Assembly: GCF_030811655.1 (NCBI RefSeq)
Contig: NZ_JAUSRE010000004.1
Coordinates: forward strand, 186,001-250,000
Direction: 5' to 3'
DNA: 64,000 bases
Origin: Pseudarthrobacter enclensis
GTDB taxonomy: Bacteria > Actinomycetota > Actinomycetes > Actinomycetales > Micrococcaceae
Shown in pieces: positions 35,690-46,353 of this stretch. Both the position numbers and the translations under genes were made by a program. Positions within the stretch are counted from its first letter, which is position 1; each line of letters opens with the position of its first letter. The notes under the pieces are model-generated. The model searched no databases. It was not told the origin of the DNA and saw only the letters and a program-made list of their open reading frames with translations.

Positions 35690-36563
35690 CGGGCGACCGG
35701 CAGGCCTGCCTGCCGGAGGCATGCCGCGAAGCGGGCGGGGTCGGACGCTGTTGCCCAGTCCCATCGAACAACCGGGAAGCCGGCCGCCCGCAGCCTGTCC
35801 TCGCGTTTCTTCTCCGCCAGTACGGCCTGCCGTGCCGTCCGGGTGCCCAGGTAGTGGTCACTGAGATACTTCGCGTCGCCGTCGAACTCCCCGATAAGCC
35901 GGTACTTAGGCCAGAAGAAGTCAGTCCGGGCGAGGAGGAACCCGCCTGCCGGAACTTTGAACTTTGCCTGGAGCATAGGAGCCGGGGAGCCGGGCAGCCG
36001 TGCCCAGCAGTTCATCCTTGCTGAGCGCAGGTCCCGAAGTGCGGCGGCTGCTAATTGCGTGGTCCGTCAGCACTACTCCTGCCGCGAAGCTTTCCGTCGC
36101 GATGACTCCTACTACGGTCTCGGGCAGGGGGGTTACCTGAAGCCCTGCGTGCTCCACTGCGGCAGGGTGGCCACGATGCCTGTGAACGCCGTAAGCGCTG
36201 ATGTGTTCGATGCCTGTGTGACCGGACCTGTTGCACGCCGCGGAAGTGGTGGGTTGCTTCCGGCCGGTGCCCCCTCGATGCCCCGGACAGATGGACGCAT
36301 CCAGGAACTGCAAGCAGGTCCAAGTTCCAAACAGCAATCGCTGAGTTCAGGCAGAATGCGGATCCCGGGAGTTCCAGGTCCACGGCGCGGACTGTCTGGA
36401 GGTATCTTTCCCACGGAGCCAGGGATACCCACTCTTCCTTCCGGGCGTAAACACCTTTGCGGACGCGGACAAGTTCACCCTGGGCATAGCGCCTGCTGAG
36501 TGAGCGGGCATCCCCCGTGGTGAGGCGGAGATCTTGAGCCGAGTTCAGGTGCATGCCGCTCAT
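35690..36563 (-). pseudogene. Degraded AbiEi/DUF559-type protein gene
   Basis: Three consecutive minus-strand frames carry pieces of one protein. The N-terminal part (36563 to about 36220) reads LSRRYAQGELVRVRKGVYAR and LNSAIAVWNLDLLAVPG, the winged-helix start of AbiEi-like proteins. A middle part in a second frame (about 36220-35995) has ESFAAGVVLTDHAIS. The C-terminal part in a third frame reads DFFWPKYRLIGEFDGDAKY, EKKREDRLRAAGFPVVRWDW, the DUF559 nuclease-like fold. Two frameshifts near 36220 and 35990, a shortened middle and no clear stop before serS show that it is decayed. Intact relatives are common in Arthrobacter as solitary genes of unknown role. Confidence 0.8.
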
Positions 36564-36811
36564 CGTCACAGGATGATGCACCGTCGTTGAAGCGGGCAGC
36601 AGGTGCATGTGGACAACCAGGGATCTCCTAACCGCACCTGCCAATGGACATGGCACCGGCGCGTGCGGGGGTGCGGTGTCCGTCGGCGGGTGCATAACGA
36701 AGGAGACGCCGGCACAGCAGCCATGTGGAAATCCGCCGTGTTAACCAACAGTTCAGTAAACGTGTGGTCCCCGTCCTAGCGCGTGTCAGTTACGTCTGGT
36801 TCACTATGTGG

Positions 36812-37699
36812 ATGACAACGCTGACTGAAACCTCAGTCGCCGGCAACGATGACCGGCGAGAGAATGACCAGAACAACAACCTGAACAACATTGAGTTCAC
36901 CCCTATTGACCGGAAATTCATGGTCGCACTGGATGTGGACGGCACCCTGGTCAACCATGACGGCCACATGTCCCCCGGGGTGCGGGATGCCGCGCAGGCC
37001 GTAGTGGCCGCCGGACACGAGGTGATGATTGCCACCGGCCGGTCGCTGAATGCCACGCTTCCCATCATCGAGAAGATCGGCATCGAGCGCGGGTATGCGG
37101 TCTGCTGCAACGGCGGCGTGACCCTGCGGCTCCACCCGGAGCTGGAAAACGGTTACGAGGTGATCCACAAAGCCACGTTCGATCCCGCGCCGGCCCTGCG
37201 CGCCCTCCGCGAACGCCTCCCGTCCGCCAAGTATGCGCTGGAGGACGCCGACGGTAATTTCCTGTCCACGGAGCGGTTCCAGGATGCCAGCTTTGGGGTC
37301 GAGGCGGTGGGCGTGGACTTCCACACCATGCTGGAGGCAACCGCCGTCCGCGTGGTGGTGTTCAGCACCGAAAACACCCCCGAGGAGTTCAACGAGGCCA
37401 TCAACCACGTGGGCCTGGCCGGAGTGACTTACTCCGTGGGCTGGACCGCGTGGCTGGACATCGCCGCCGCCGGCGTCACCAAGGCCAGCGCCCTGGAAAA
37501 CCTGCGCGTCCGGCTCGGCTTCGAGGAGCACCTCACGGTGGCTGTGGGTGACGGCAGGAATGACATCGAAATGCTCGCCTGGGCAGGCCGCGGCGTGGCC
37601 ATGGGGCAGGCTCCGGCAGAGGTGGTGGCCGCTGCCGATGAGGTCACCCACTCGGTGCACGACGACGGCGCGGCCCACGTGCTCCGCAGCCTGCTGTAA
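36812..37699 (+). CDS. HAD superfamily hydrolase, Cof type
   Basis: A Cof/SupH-like phosphatase of about 295 aa. Motif I is ALDVDGTLVNHDG (nucleophile Asp), motif II lies in MIATGRSL, motif III Lys is near VTKASALENL, and motif IV is VAVGDGRNDIEMLAWAG. It has a C2B cap and probably dephosphorylates a sugar or nucleotide phosphate. The first about 35 residues (Asn/Asp-rich) precede the domain. The start is uncertain: ATG at 36806 and 36812 are in frame and none has a ribosome-binding site; I use 36812. It forms a same-strand series with serS and the histidine phosphatase, an order also seen in other actinobacteria. Confidence 0.9.
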   Translation: MTTLTETSVAGNDDRRENDQNNNLNNIEFTPIDRKFMVALDVDGTLVNHDGHMSPGVRDAAQAVVAAGHEVMIATGRSLNATLPIIEKIGIERGYAVCCNGGVTLRLHPELENGYEVIHKATFDPAPALRALRERLPSAKYALEDADGNFLSTERFQDASFGVEAVGVDFHTMLEATAVRVVVFSTENTPEEFNEAINHVGLAGVTYSVGWTAWLDIAAAGVTKASALENLRVRLGFEEHLTVAVGDGRNDIEMLAWAGRGVAMGQAPAEVVAAADEVTHSVHDDGAAHVLRSLL

Positions 37700-37766
37700 G
37701 GCGCTGCAAGACACTTTCCGCTGCCGCGATTCCGGTCCCGGTCCGCGGCCAAGGCAGAATAGGGGC

Positions 37767-38351
37767 ATGACCCTTACGACGTTCGCCCTCGTCCGCCATG
37801 GCCAGACCGACTGGAATGCCGAGCGCCGGCTGCAGGGATCAACCGATATCCCTCTGAACGACGTCGGACGCGGCCAGGCGCGTGACGCGGTCGCCGTCCT
37901 CGCCCCTTACGAGTGGGACGCCATCGTTTCCTCGCCCCTGAGCCGCGCCGCGGAAACGGCTGACCTGATCGCCGAAGGGCTCGGGCTGACGGTATCCCGG
38001 CGCGTCCCGGAGCTCACCGAGCGCAGCTTCGGTCCTGCCGAAGGGATGCAGGCGGGCCCGGAGCTGGAGGCGCTCCGGGTTCCCGGCGGCTTCAAGGGTG
38101 CGGAAAGCGAAGACGAGGCCGCAGACCGGGGCCTCGCCGCCCTGGAAGCCCTGGCAGAGGAGTTCCGCGGCCAGCGGCTCCTGGTGGTCACACATGGCAC
38201 GCTGCTGCGCGTCAGCCTCAGCCGCGCCATCGGCCAGACCCTCGCCAGCGTGGACAACGCCGCCCTGAACCTGGCACATCACCACGCGATGGACGGCTGG
38301 AAGCTGGAGTACTTCAACGGCGAACCGGTAATGGCAGCCGCCGGCAGCTAA
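37767..38351 (+). CDS. Histidine phosphatase family protein
   Basis: A 194-aa phosphoglycerate-mutase-like phosphatase. The catalytic motif [18 protein letters not shown] is near residue 7 (phospho-acceptor His11), [11 protein letters not shown] is near residue 54, and the second His is in [13 protein letters not shown] near residue 142. The start ATG follows AGGGGC; the frame is open further upstream but only this start gives the family N-terminus. It follows the HAD phosphatase by 67 bases. Substrate not known; members act on sugar phosphates or cofactors. Confidence 0.95.
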   Translation: MTLTTFALVRHGQTDWNAERRLQGSTDIPLNDVGRGQARDAVAVLAPYEWDAIVSSPLSRAAETADLIAEGLGLTVSRRVPELTERSFGPAEGMQAGPELEALRVPGGFKGAESEDEAADRGLAALEALAEEFRGQRLLVVTHGTLLRVSLSRAIGQTLASVDNAALNLAHHHAMDGWKLEYFNGEPVMAAAGS

Positions 38352-38421
38352 AGCCGGGCGCGCACGTCCAGGCAGGAATGACGACGGCGGACCACGCCTA
38401 AGCGGGTTACCCCGCCCCGGG

Positions 38422-39021
38422 TTACGTGGCTGCGAGGATCAGCGCCAGCAGTCTTGCGGCAGCGGGCCGGGCGGCATGTTCCTCGTTCCACTGCGACCGT
38501 GCCACCGCTTTGCTGACAGCCTGGGTGGTGATGCCCAGTTCCTGCGCCACCGCCTTCTGCTGCCCGCGGACGCCAGGTGTCAGCAGGTCCAGCACCCGCC
38601 ACTCTGCGCCCGAACGGTCCCGCACGATGTGGCCCAGGAGGCGAAGGACGGCCTCGGCGTCGTGGGCTGCATCAGCCAGGGGCCCCTCTACGGCCACCGG
38701 GATGCGTTCCTTGCTGTTGCGAAGCCTGTCCACGGCGCGCCGCGCGTACACCAGGCCGTGGCCCGACGCGTCCTTGACTTGGTTGGGCAGCGGTTCATTC
38801 ACCGGTCCTACGCCGATTCCCACGTACCAGTACCCGCTGCGGAGCGCGATCAGGGCGGTGTCCACGGCCTGGTGCGGACACTCGACGATCCCTTGGACTT
38901 CGTCCTCCACGGACCGGTCGAAATCCAGGCGCGCGGGAATGTGCCGCAGTGCCTTGAGCAGCTGCGGAACCTGGTCGCCGTCGCGCCGGCTGTCCGTCTG
39001 GTTGATGGTCAGGGTGAACAT
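38422..39021 (-). CDS. SatD-like protein with C-terminal helix-turn-helix
   Basis: A 199-aa protein I place only loosely. The N-terminal half ([43 protein letters not shown]) resembles the SatD/nucleotidyl-cyclase-like fold: a strand ending in Asp-Ser-Arg, a DEVQG turn and a strand with GIGVG. The C-terminal part ([36 protein letters not shown]) is a clear helix-turn-helix. It may therefore be a DNA-binding sensor. It is divergent from phosphoketolase with 258 bases between starts and could control it (inference). Confidence 0.8.
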   Translation of the reverse strand: MFTLTINQTDSRRDGDQVPQLLKALRHIPARLDFDRSVEDEVQGIVECPHQAVDTALIALRSGYWYVGIGVGPVNEPLPNQVKDASGHGLVYARRAVDRLRNSKERIPVAVEGPLADAAHDAEAVLRLLGHIVRDRSGAEWRVLDLLTPGVRGQQKAVAQELGITTQAVSKAVARSQWNEEHAARPAAARLLALILAAT

Positions 39022-39279
39022 TCTGGGTCCACACTACCCGGAAGTAGGAACGGCGGAACCGGCATGTTACGAGTGGTCAGCGCCCCTGGATCCCCGCCGG
39101 AATGTGGGCCCGTGGGTCAGTCTTACTGTTCCGCGGCCGCGCCGTCTGCCGGGAACCTGTGCCATGCGCTGTGCGGCAAGGGCGGAAAAGCCCGACGGCG
39201 GGGGTTGCCTGCCTGCCCCTTCATCTGTTGCGATGGGGGAACGGCCGCCTGCAGCGGCACACCCGACGTAAGGATGGTC

Positions 39280-41706
39280 ATGGCCGGCAGCGCAGGGCAG
39301 GACGGGCAGCAGCAGGACCGGATGCAGCAGGACGCATTTCCGCAGGAAGAACTCGAGCTCGTTGATAAGTGGTGGCGGGCCGCGAACTATCTTTCCGTGG
39401 GGCAGATCTACCTGCGGTCCAACCCGCTCCTGCGGGAACCGCTGCAGGCGGAGGACACCAAGTCCCGCCTGTTGGGCCACTGGGGGACCACCCCTGGGCT
39501 CAACTTCATCTACGCGCACCTTAACCGCGTGATCCGCCGTGACTCACTGGAGATGCTCTTTGTGGCCGGTCCCGGCCATGGCGGCCCCGCCGTCGTCGCC
39601 AATGCATGGCTGGAGGGAACCTACTCTGAAATCTATGGCCATGTGGGCAACGATGAGGCCGGCCTGGCGGAACTGTTCCGGCAGTTCTCCTACCCCGGCG
39701 GCATCCCCAGCCACGCCGCCCCGGAAACTCCCGGCTCCATCAGCGAAGGCGGGGAACTCGGGTACTCCCTGGCGCACGCTTACGGGTCGGTCTTCGATAA
39801 CCCCCAGCTGGTGACCGCCGTCGTGATTGGCGACGGCGAGGCGGAAACCGGGCCACTGGCCGCCAGCTGGCACTCCCACAACTTCCTGGATCCCGCGGCG
39901 GACGGCGCGGTGCTGCCCATCCTGCACCTGAACGGCTACAAGATCGCCAACCCCACCATCCTCGCCCGGATGCCTGAGCAGCAGTTGGAGCAGCTGCTGC
40001 GCGGCTACGGGCACGAGCCGTACTTCGTCACCGTGGCGGACCCGGACAGCACGGAACAGGCACACCAGGATTTCGCCGCTGTCCTGGACCGTTGCCTGGC
40101 GGACATCAAAGCCATCCAGGACACCCACCGGCAAGACCTCTCCGGTGAGGATGCGGGGGAGGGTGGACACCGCTGGCCACTGATCGTCCTGCGCTCGCCG
40201 AAGGGCTGGACCGGCCCCCGCATGGTGGACGGGCTGCAGGTGGAAGGCACGTGGCGGGCGCACCAGGTGCCGCTGTCGGAGGTCCGCACCAACGGGGAGC
40301 ACCTGAAGCAGCTGGAGGAGTGGATGCTGTCCTACCGGCCCAACGAACTGTTCGACGGCGACGGCAGGCTCAGGCCCGACATCGCAGAGGGTGCGCCCAC
40401 GGGAGATTTCCGCATGAGCGCTACGCCGCACGCCAACGGCGGGCTGCTCCGGCGCGCGCTGAAATTGCCCGCGTACCGGGACCACGCCGTGGAGGTGCCC
40501 ACTCCCGGCATCGAGCGGGTCAGCCCCATGGTCACGCTTGGCTCCTGGATGCGGGACGTTATTGCGCAGAACATGGAGAACTTCCGGCTGTTCGGCCCGG
40601 ATGAGACGGCGTCCAACCGGCTGCAGAACGTCTACGAGGTCACCGACAAGGTGTGGCAGTACCGGATTGACGACGTCGATGAGCACCTGGCGCGGTCCGG
40701 CCGGGTGATGGAGGTGCTGAGCGAGCACCTGTGCCAAGGCTGGCTGGAAGGCTACCTGCTCACCGGCCGGCATGGGGTCTTCAACTGCTACGAGGCCTTC
40801 GTCCACATTGTCGACTCCATGTTCAACCAGCACGCCAAGTGGCTGAAGGTGTCCCGCAAACTGCACTGGCGCCAGCCGGTGCCCTCGCTGAACTACCTCC
40901 TGTCCTCGCATGTGTGGCAGCAGGACCACAACGGGTTCTCGCACCAGGACCCGGGCTTCATCGACCATGCAGTCAACAAGAAGGCCGAGGTCATCCGGGT
41001 GTACCTGCCGCCGGACGCCAACACTCTCTTGTCCGTCATGGAGCACTGCCTCGCTTCCACGGACTACGTGAACATTGTGGTCAGCGGCAAGCAGCCCTCG
41101 CCCACCTGGCTTGGCCCGGGGGACGCCGCCAACCACTGCCGCCGTGGCTTGGGGATTTGGACGTTTGCGGGGTCCGAAGTGCCCGGCGAGGAGCCCGACG
41201 TCGTCCTTGCCTGCGCCGGTGACGTACCCACGGTGGAGACCGTGGCGGCGGCCGAGCTGCTCCGCGAGGGCGCACCCGGACTCAAGGTCCGCGTGGTCAA
41301 CGTGGTGGACCTGATGCGGCTGCAGGACGAAAGCGAGCATCCGCACGGCCTCCCGGCCCACGACTTCGATGGGATCTTTACCCCGGACAAGCCTGTTATT
41401 TTCGCCTACCACGGGTATCCCGCGCTGATCCACCGGCTGGCGTACCGGCGCACCAACCAGCAGGGCCTGCACGTGCACGGCTACAAGGAAGAGGGGACCA
41501 CCACCACGCCGTTCGACATGGCCATGCTCAACGGCATCGACCGCTTCACCCTCGCCATCGATGCGATCGACCGCGTGCCGGGCATGGCGGAGAAGCACTC
41601 GCTCCTGCGCCAGGACCTGCAGGACCGGCGCAGCCGCGCCCGCGCGCACACCCGCACGCACGGCGAGGACCCGGAGGAGATCCGGAACTGGAAGCTGGGC
41701 GGCTGA
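39280..41706 (+). CDS. xfp: Phosphoketolase (xylulose 5-phosphate / fructose 6-phosphate)
   Basis: An 808-aa thiamine-diphosphate enzyme that cleaves xylulose 5-phosphate (and often fructose 6-phosphate) with phosphate to acetyl phosphate plus glyceraldehyde 3-phosphate (or erythrose 4-phosphate). Signatures: [18 protein letters not shown] near residue 67, [20 protein letters not shown] near 94, [15 protein letters not shown] near 150, the ThDP/Mg motif [17 protein letters not shown] near 183 and [13 protein letters not shown] near 215. The frame is open from 38476; the ATG at 39280 is preceded by AAGGA at good distance and gives the family start. The N-terminal about 20 residues are Gln-rich. 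Confidence 0.97.
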   Translation: MAGSAGQDGQQQDRMQQDAFPQEELELVDKWWRAANYLSVGQIYLRSNPLLREPLQAEDTKSRLLGHWGTTPGLNFIYAHLNRVIRRDSLEMLFVAGPGHGGPAVVANAWLEGTYSEIYGHVGNDEAGLAELFRQFSYPGGIPSHAAPETPGSISEGGELGYSLAHAYGSVFDNPQLVTAVVIGDGEAETGPLAASWHSHNFLDPAADGAVLPILHLNGYKIANPTILARMPEQQLEQLLRGYGHEPYFVTVADPDSTEQAHQDFAAVLDRCLADIKAIQDTHRQDLSGEDAGEGGHRWPLIVLRSPKGWTGPRMVDGLQVEGTWRAHQVPLSEVRTNGEHLKQLEEWMLSYRPNELFDGDGRLRPDIAEGAPTGDFRMSATPHANGGLLRRALKLPAYRDHAVEVPTPGIERVSPMVTLGSWMRDVIAQNMENFRLFGPDETASNRLQNVYEVTDKVWQYRIDDVDEHLARSGRVMEVLSEHLCQGWLEGYLLTGRHGVFNCYEAFVHIVDSMFNQHAKWLKVSRKLHWRQPVPSLNYLLSSHVWQQDHNGFSHQDPGFIDHAVNKKAEVIRVYLPPDANTLLSVMEHCLASTDYVNIVVSGKQPSPTWLGPGDAANHCRRGLGIWTFAGSEVPGEEPDVVLACAGDVPTVETVAAAELLREGAPGLKVRVVNVVDLMRLQDESEHPHGLPAHDFDGIFTPDKPVIFAYHGYPALIHRLAYRRTNQQGLHVHGYKEEGTTTTPFDMAMLNGIDRFTLAIDAIDRVPGMAEKHSLLRQDLQDRRSRARAHTRTHGEDPEEIRNWKLGG

Positions 41707-41707
41707 C

Positions 41708-42463
41708 TTACTGCCCCGGGAGTTCGTCCAGCGTGCAGCTGGGCAGGTGGATCCAGCCTTCGCTGCGGGCGGCCTGGGCGTGGGCACCATCGGGCAGGAG
41801 CGTACGACGACGGGCCACGGCACGGGCGGTCAGTGAGGCTATGACGGCGTCGAACAGGTCGTCCGAACTGGTCAGTCTGTCCCGGTAACCGCCCAGGTCC
41901 AGCCACGGTGCCTGTTCCTCCAGGGCAGCCAGCAGGAGGCTGAGGCGTTCGGCTTCCGGGACACCCCGGCCCTTGTAGCCGCGCCCGTTGAGGCCCCAGA
42001 TCTTCAGCGATGCCGCCGGATACACCTCGGCGAGGCGTCCGGCCCCGTCGCGCCGTTGCGGACCGTGCAGCGCGGCGATCTTTGCCTGGATCACAGCGCA
42101 GCGCATGGCAGGATGGGCCAGCCGGTCCGCGGAGACGCTCAGCGGGATCAGGCCGGTCTGGGCGGTGCAGAACCGGTCCGTGTCCCGGTAGGCAAGCAAC
42201 CTGCGGCCTGCGATGCCGTCGTGTTCGAGGACCGGGGCCGCAATGTTGTTCAGGTGGCCGGTGAGGAACGGGATGAGCGCGTCGGGCCAGCCCACGGGGC
42301 AGTCGACGCCGGTCATGTCGCAGGTGCCGAACAGCTCCACGATCTCCTGGTCACCCACGTCCAGGGCCAGGTGGGTAAGGCGGGCCCGGTCACCGCCCCA
42401 ATCGATGACCGCAACCGCCGTCTTCTTGGTGGCTGCCGCCAGGTCCACGCCGAGGGTCTTCAT
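41708..42463 (-). CDS. DUF429 domain protein
   Basis: A 251-aa protein with the DUF429 pattern, a predicted RNase H-like fold: GVDLAAATKKTAVAVIDW at the N-terminus, VGVDCPVGWP-like VDCPVGWPD near residue 55, YRDTDRFC near residue 92, VYPAASLKIWG near 150 and SSDDLFDAVIASLTARA near 205. The conserved acidic residues in strand 1 and SDDLFDA suggest nuclease-like metal binding, but no activity is established. It follows the carboxylesterase gene by seven bases. It converges on phosphoketolase with one base between stops. Confidence 0.9.
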   Translation of the reverse strand: MKTLGVDLAAATKKTAVAVIDWGGDRARLTHLALDVGDQEIVELFGTCDMTGVDCPVGWPDALIPFLTGHLNNIAAPVLEHDGIAGRRLLAYRDTDRFCTAQTGLIPLSVSADRLAHPAMRCAVIQAKIAALHGPQRRDGAGRLAEVYPAASLKIWGLNGRGYKGRGVPEAERLSLLLAALEEQAPWLDLGGYRDRLTSSDDLFDAVIASLTARAVARRRTLLPDGAHAQAARSEGWIHLPSCTLDELPGQ

Positions 42464-42470
42464 GCCGGGC

Positions 42471-43814
42471 TCAGACGGCTCGGTAGCGCAGGACACCCGG
42501 GATGCCGCCGGATTTCCCGAGGTCCCCGCCCCCCGCAAAGCCGGCCCACAGCGCGCGCATCTCCCGGCCCGCGGCCTCAACATCCTCCCAGCGGGCGCCC
42601 TCGATCAGGCCCGCGCCCTCCCAGGTCTTCCGGGTGCCCAGCAGCAGGGGCAGGTCCACAGTGTGGGCGGCGCCGAAGATGTTCCCGGGGGCGTGCCAAT
42701 CCAAAACGTAGCGGTGGGCACGGCCTCCCGCTTTGGCGTGCCGGCGGGCGAACCGCCTGGTGGCCCGGCCGTATACGGTTTCGGTGACCACCCAGTCGAT
42801 GGCGCGGACGGCGGCGGCCCCCACCAGCGGAACGGCGGCCAGCCGCATGAGCCGCGGGTTGCGGGGCAGGAACAGGCGGGCCTCCTCAGAGGTGTGGCCA
42901 ATCAGTACCTCGATTGCGGGCGCGCTCCGGTTCCAGGCTGCCTCGATGCCGGACTCCTCCGGGAGCGGGTCGTGGCCGTACTGGGTTCCAAACGGCATGG
43001 CGGCAAGCATGCCAAACTTCCTGGCCACTTGGGTAACTTCTGCTTCACGGGCCACCACGTCCAGGGCGGGCGTCTCCTCCGTTACGGAATCCGCGGCGAT
43101 GCCCATGGCGTGATTCATCTTTGCCCGGCCGCGGGTGATGCCCAGCGGCGCGCTTTGGATGATGGCGCGCTGGAAGAGGGATGGCGCCTCGGGCGTGGCT
43201 ATCAGGTGGGCAATCGCGTCGCCGCCCGCGGACTGGCCGAACGCGGTGACCTGGCCCGGATCGCCGCCGAAGCCGGCGATGTTCCGCTGCACCCAGCGGA
43301 AGGCCTCAAGCTGGTCGAGCAGGCCCAGGTTGCCGGGCCGGCCCGTGGGAGTGGCCAGGAACCCGAACAGGCCCAGCCGGTACGTCACGGACACCACGAT
43401 GACGCGGTTTTCGGCGACCAGCCGGGCGGGGTCGAAGATGGCCAGGTCCCCGGAACCGGTGGTGTAGGAGCCGCCATGGATCCACACCATGACCGGCAGT
43501 TTCTCACCCGGCATCAGGTCACCGGGCATCGTGACGGACAGGTTCTGGCAGTCCTCGCTGCCAGGGAGCTCGCCGTACCTGGTGCCCAGGACGTCATCGA
43601 GGAACGGCACGGGTGCCTGCGGGCACGCAGGGGAGAGGGAGGTGGCGGCAAATTCCGCAGTCCAGTCCGGGGCCGGGGCCGGCGGCTGGAACCGTTGCGC
43701 CCTGGCGTACGGGATGCCGGTGGCGCGGATGACCCCGCCGTCACGCCAACCGGAGACGGGCCCGCAGGGAGGCTGGAACAAGAGCTGGGACGTTACGGCG
43801 GGCTCGGAACTCAC
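42471..43814 (-). CDS. Carboxylesterase, type B family
   Basis: A 447-aa alpha/beta-hydrolase. Seen are the oxyanion region VMVWIHGGSYTTGSG near residue 95, the nucleophile motif FGQSAGGDAIAHLI near residue 165 (Gln replaces the more usual Glu of GESAG) and a His in HTVDLPLLLG near residue 390. It hydrolyses carboxylic esters; no signal peptide. The frame is open to 44153, but that part is Arg-rich; the GTG at 43814 (VSSEPAVTSQLLF) is the best start, with weak GGTGAA upstream. Co-directional with and close to DUF429. Confidence 0.88.
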   Translation of the reverse strand: MSSEPAVTSQLLFQPPCGPVSGWRDGGVIRATGIPYARAQRFQPPAPAPDWTAEFAATSLSPACPQAPVPFLDDVLGTRYGELPGSEDCQNLSVTMPGDLMPGEKLPVMVWIHGGSYTTGSGDLAIFDPARLVAENRVIVVSVTYRLGLFGFLATPTGRPGNLGLLDQLEAFRWVQRNIAGFGGDPGQVTAFGQSAGGDAIAHLIATPEAPSLFQRAIIQSAPLGITRGRAKMNHAMGIAADSVTEETPALDVVAREAEVTQVARKFGMLAAMPFGTQYGHDPLPEESGIEAAWNRSAPAIEVLIGHTSEEARLFLPRNPRLMRLAAVPLVGAAAVRAIDWVVTETVYGRATRRFARRHAKAGGRAHRYVLDWHAPGNIFGAAHTVDLPLLLGTRKTWEGAGLIEGARWEDVEAAGREMRALWAGFAGGGDLGKSGGIPGVLRYRAV

Positions 43815-43845
43815 AGCTTCACCATGCCACAACTTCCTGGAACAA

Positions 43846-43889
43846 CGACGGCGGGTGCCCGGCTTCGAAAAGCCGGGCACCCGCCGTCG
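43846..43889 (-). terminator. Strong hairpin between the pyrophosphatase and carboxylesterase genes
   Basis: A perfect 20-bp stem (43846-43865 with 43870-43889) and a CGAA loop, 57 bases past the ppa stop. On the minus strand it is followed by TTGTT, not a full T-run, so termination is likely but not certain. Confidence 0.6.
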
Positions 43890-43945
43890 GACTGGTCGTT
43901 GGAGTGGGCCGTCAACAAGGAGGTGGGCCCACGCCGTCAGGGGGA

Positions 43946-44434
43946 CTAGTGTCCGGTGGGCACGTAGCGCTTGATGGAGGCCTCCAGTTCGGCTTCGGCG
44001 GCGGCGCGGTCGCCCCAGCCTTCGGCCTTGACCCACTTGCCCGGCTCCAGGTCCTTGTAGCGGGTGAAGAAGTGCTCGATTTCCTTGATCAGGAACTCGT
44101 TGACGTCGCTGACTTCCTGGATGTGGTCGAACCGGGGGTCCACGGGCACGCACAGGATCTTGGCATCCCCGCCGCCGTCGTCGGTCATGTTGAAGACGCC
44201 GATGGGGCGGGACTCGACAATGACACCCGGGTGCAGGTCGAAGTCCTGCAGGAGCACCAGTGCGTCCAGCGGGTCGCCGTCCTCGCCGAGGGTGTTTTCG
44301 AAGTACCCGTAGTGCGTGGGGTACTGCATGGAGGTGAAGAGGACGCGGTCCAGGCGGACGCGGCCGGTCTCGTGGTCAACTTCGTACTTGACGCGCGATC
44401 CCTTGGGGATCTCGATGGTCACGTCGTGCTTCAT
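43946..44434 (-). CDS. ppa: Inorganic pyrophosphatase
   Basis: A 162-aa family I pyrophosphatase, the usual bacterial length, hydrolysing pyrophosphate to phosphate. Visible are [43 protein letters not shown] with the Asp cluster, and [15 protein letters not shown]. The start ATG (44432-44434) follows GAGGAG at seven bases; the open frame extends upstream but without family similarity. Divergent from dacB, as in mycobacteria. Confidence 0.97.
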   Translation of the reverse strand: MKHDVTIEIPKGSRVKYEVDHETGRVRLDRVLFTSMQYPTHYGYFENTLGEDGDPLDALVLLQDFDLHPGVIVESRPIGVFNMTDDGGGDAKILCVPVDPRFDHIQEVSDVNEFLIKEIEHFFTRYKDLEPGKWVKAEGWGDRAAAEAELEASIKRYVPTGH

Positions 44435-44589
44435 GGAATGCTCCTCGGCAATTGCAGGGGGGTGCGCGGCACACTTGACGGGCCCGTAAATGAGAGTGTC
44501 GGTGCCGCCGACTAGTATTGAGGATATAGCGAGAGGCCCTGGAATCAGGAACTTGTGGGGAATTTCAGGACTTGAGGACCAGCACCAGC

Positions 44590-46095
44590 ATGACCAAAAC
44601 AACCAGCCGGGAACCCACGCGTGACCGTTTGTCCCGCCGCCCGGGAAACGGTGGCGGGCGGCCTCGAAAGCCCTGGCACTTGGCGCTGGCGGCATTGGTC
44701 CTGCTCATCCTCGCCGTCCCGGGCGCCCTGCTGGTGGCTCCCGGATTCCTCGGCCCCGGATTGTTCGGCTCCAGCGCCCCCGCGTCCACTCCCGCCACTC
44801 CTGCCTGGCAGCAGGCTCCGGCAACCCTTTCGGCACCGCAGGTGCTCGCCCCGCTTCAGCCGTCCGCGCCAGTGCCGGTCCGGCCAGCGGTAACAGCCCA
44901 GGTGGAGCCGGTGTTGATGACCGACGGCGGCGGTACTTTCACCGGCACGGTGCAGGATGCGCTCACGGGCCAGGTGCTCTTTGACAGGGGCGGCGCGGAC
45001 GGCCGGGTTCCGGCGTCGAACCTCAAGCTGCTGACGGCGGTGGCCGCACTGCGCACGCTGGGACCGGAGCACCGCTTCACCACCAAGGTGGTGCCAGGCC
45101 CCGCGCCGGGACAGGTGGTGCTGGTGGGCGGTGGCGACGTTCTCCTCGGGGCAGGGGAATCACAGCCGAACCAGGTGATGGGCCACGCAGGCCTTGGCAC
45201 CCTTGCCGCCCTGACGGTCCGGGCCCTGCAGGCCGCCGGGACCACGGGAACCATCAAGGTCCTGGTGGATGACTCCCTCTTTACCGGGCCGGCACTGAAT
45301 CCCAACTGGCAGTCGGGCGACGTTGAAGCCGGCGAAATAGCACCCCTCTCTCCTCTGGCGCTCAACTCGGCGCGGTTCGATCCCGCCGTCACCACAGGTC
45401 CGCGCCCGCAGGACTCCGCGATGGCCGCGGCAGAGGCGTTCGCCGGGCAGCTGCGCGCGGCAGGTGCCGGTGCGGGACTGACGGTGGCGGCCGGCGTCGA
45501 ACGTTCCCCCGCCGCTCCCGGCGCTGCAGCCCTGGCGGGCATTGACTCGGCCACCGTGGGAGAGCAGGTGGACCTGATGCTGCAGGTATCGGACAACTAC
45601 CTGGCCGAAACCATGGGCCGGATGGCCGCGGTGGCCACGGGCAGGCCGGGCAGCAACGATGGCGCTGTGGCCGCCGTGGCTGCCGAACTCGGGGCAGCCG
45701 GGATCGCCGCGGACTCTGTGAAGCTGGCGGACGTGTGCGGGCTGGCCATGGGCAACCAGGTCCCTTCCGGCCTGTTGGCGGAGGTGGTGCGTGCCATGAC
45801 CACCGGTACCGACACCAGGCTGCGCGCCGCCCTGGACGGGTTTCCGGTTGGCGGCCTGTCCGGAACGCTCGACGCCCGCTACGGCGATGCCACAACGTCC
45901 GGCGGCGCGGGGCTGGTGCGGGCCAAGACCGGAACCCTGAACACGGTGCTCGCGCTGAGCGGCTACGTGGTGGACGCTGACGGGCGGCTCCTGGTCTTCT
46001 CGTTCATCGGCAACGGACTGACGCCCGGGGCCGCCGGCAACAAGGAGGCCCTGGACCGGGCCGCCACGGCGCTCGCAGGCTGCGGCTGCCGCTAG
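44590..46095 (+). CDS. dacB: D-alanyl-D-alanine carboxypeptidase / endopeptidase (PBP4 type)
   Basis: A 501-aa S13 peptidase of the cell wall. An N-terminal membrane anchor ([20 protein letters not shown]) is followed by a Pro/Ala-rich linker and the penicillin-binding fold: SxxK as [13 protein letters not shown] near residue 143, SDN in [10 protein letters not shown] near 335 and KTG in VRAKTGTLN near 446. It trims peptidoglycan peptides outside the membrane. The start could be ATG 44590 or a TTG six codons upstream. It heads the conserved block dacB-zincin-tilS-hpt. Confidence 0.94.
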   Translation: MTKTTSREPTRDRLSRRPGNGGGRPRKPWHLALAALVLLILAVPGALLVAPGFLGPGLFGSSAPASTPATPAWQQAPATLSAPQVLAPLQPSAPVPVRPAVTAQVEPVLMTDGGGTFTGTVQDALTGQVLFDRGGADGRVPASNLKLLTAVAALRTLGPEHRFTTKVVPGPAPGQVVLVGGGDVLLGAGESQPNQVMGHAGLGTLAALTVRALQAAGTTGTIKVLVDDSLFTGPALNPNWQSGDVEAGEIAPLSPLALNSARFDPAVTTGPRPQDSAMAAAEAFAGQLRAAGAGAGLTVAAGVERSPAAPGAAALAGIDSATVGEQVDLMLQVSDNYLAETMGRMAAVATGRPGSNDGAVAAVAAELGAAGIAADSVKLADVCGLAMGNQVPSGLLAEVVRAMTTGTDTRLRAALDGFPVGGLSGTLDARYGDATTSGGAGLVRAKTGTLNTVLALSGYVVDADGRLLVFSFIGNGLTPGAAGNKEALDRAATALAGCGCR

Positions 46096-46098
46096 GAA

Positions 46099-46209
46099 CT
46101 ACTGCGGCTGCACGCCCAGCAACGCGGCCCTGACGACGGCGGCAAGCACTGACGCCCAGCCCTTGCGCTCGCCTGCGGTCAGGGGAGGAATGGGACGGTA
46201 GGGGATCAT
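46099..46209 (-). CDS. Possible 36-aa protein
   Basis: Reads MIPYRPIPPLTAGERKGWAS followed by a hydrophobic helix (VLAAVVRAALLGVQP). GAGG lies at five to six bases upstream of the ATG. It starts opposite the 258-base gap before the zincin gene and ends three bases from the dacB stop. No family recognised; coding status is uncertain. Confidence 0.35.
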   Translation of the reverse strand: MIPYRPIPPLTAGERKGWASVLAAVVRAALLGVQPQ

Positions 46210-46353
46210 GGCGGCCTCTTTCGGCAGGGACTTTCGGGGTGTTTCCAATCTCCCGCGGCACACTGGGACGCCGCTTTTCCCCTCCTGTGCAGGGGCTGTG
46301 GAAGTTTCGCCGGTCAGCGAACTTAAGGACGGGCCGCGGCCTGCTGTGTTCTG

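Noticed and set aside
39544-41823. A 759-codon minus-strand open frame opposite phosphoketolase
   Set aside because: Shadow of the plus-strand gene, which has intact thiamine-diphosphate signatures; the antisense product is low-complexity.
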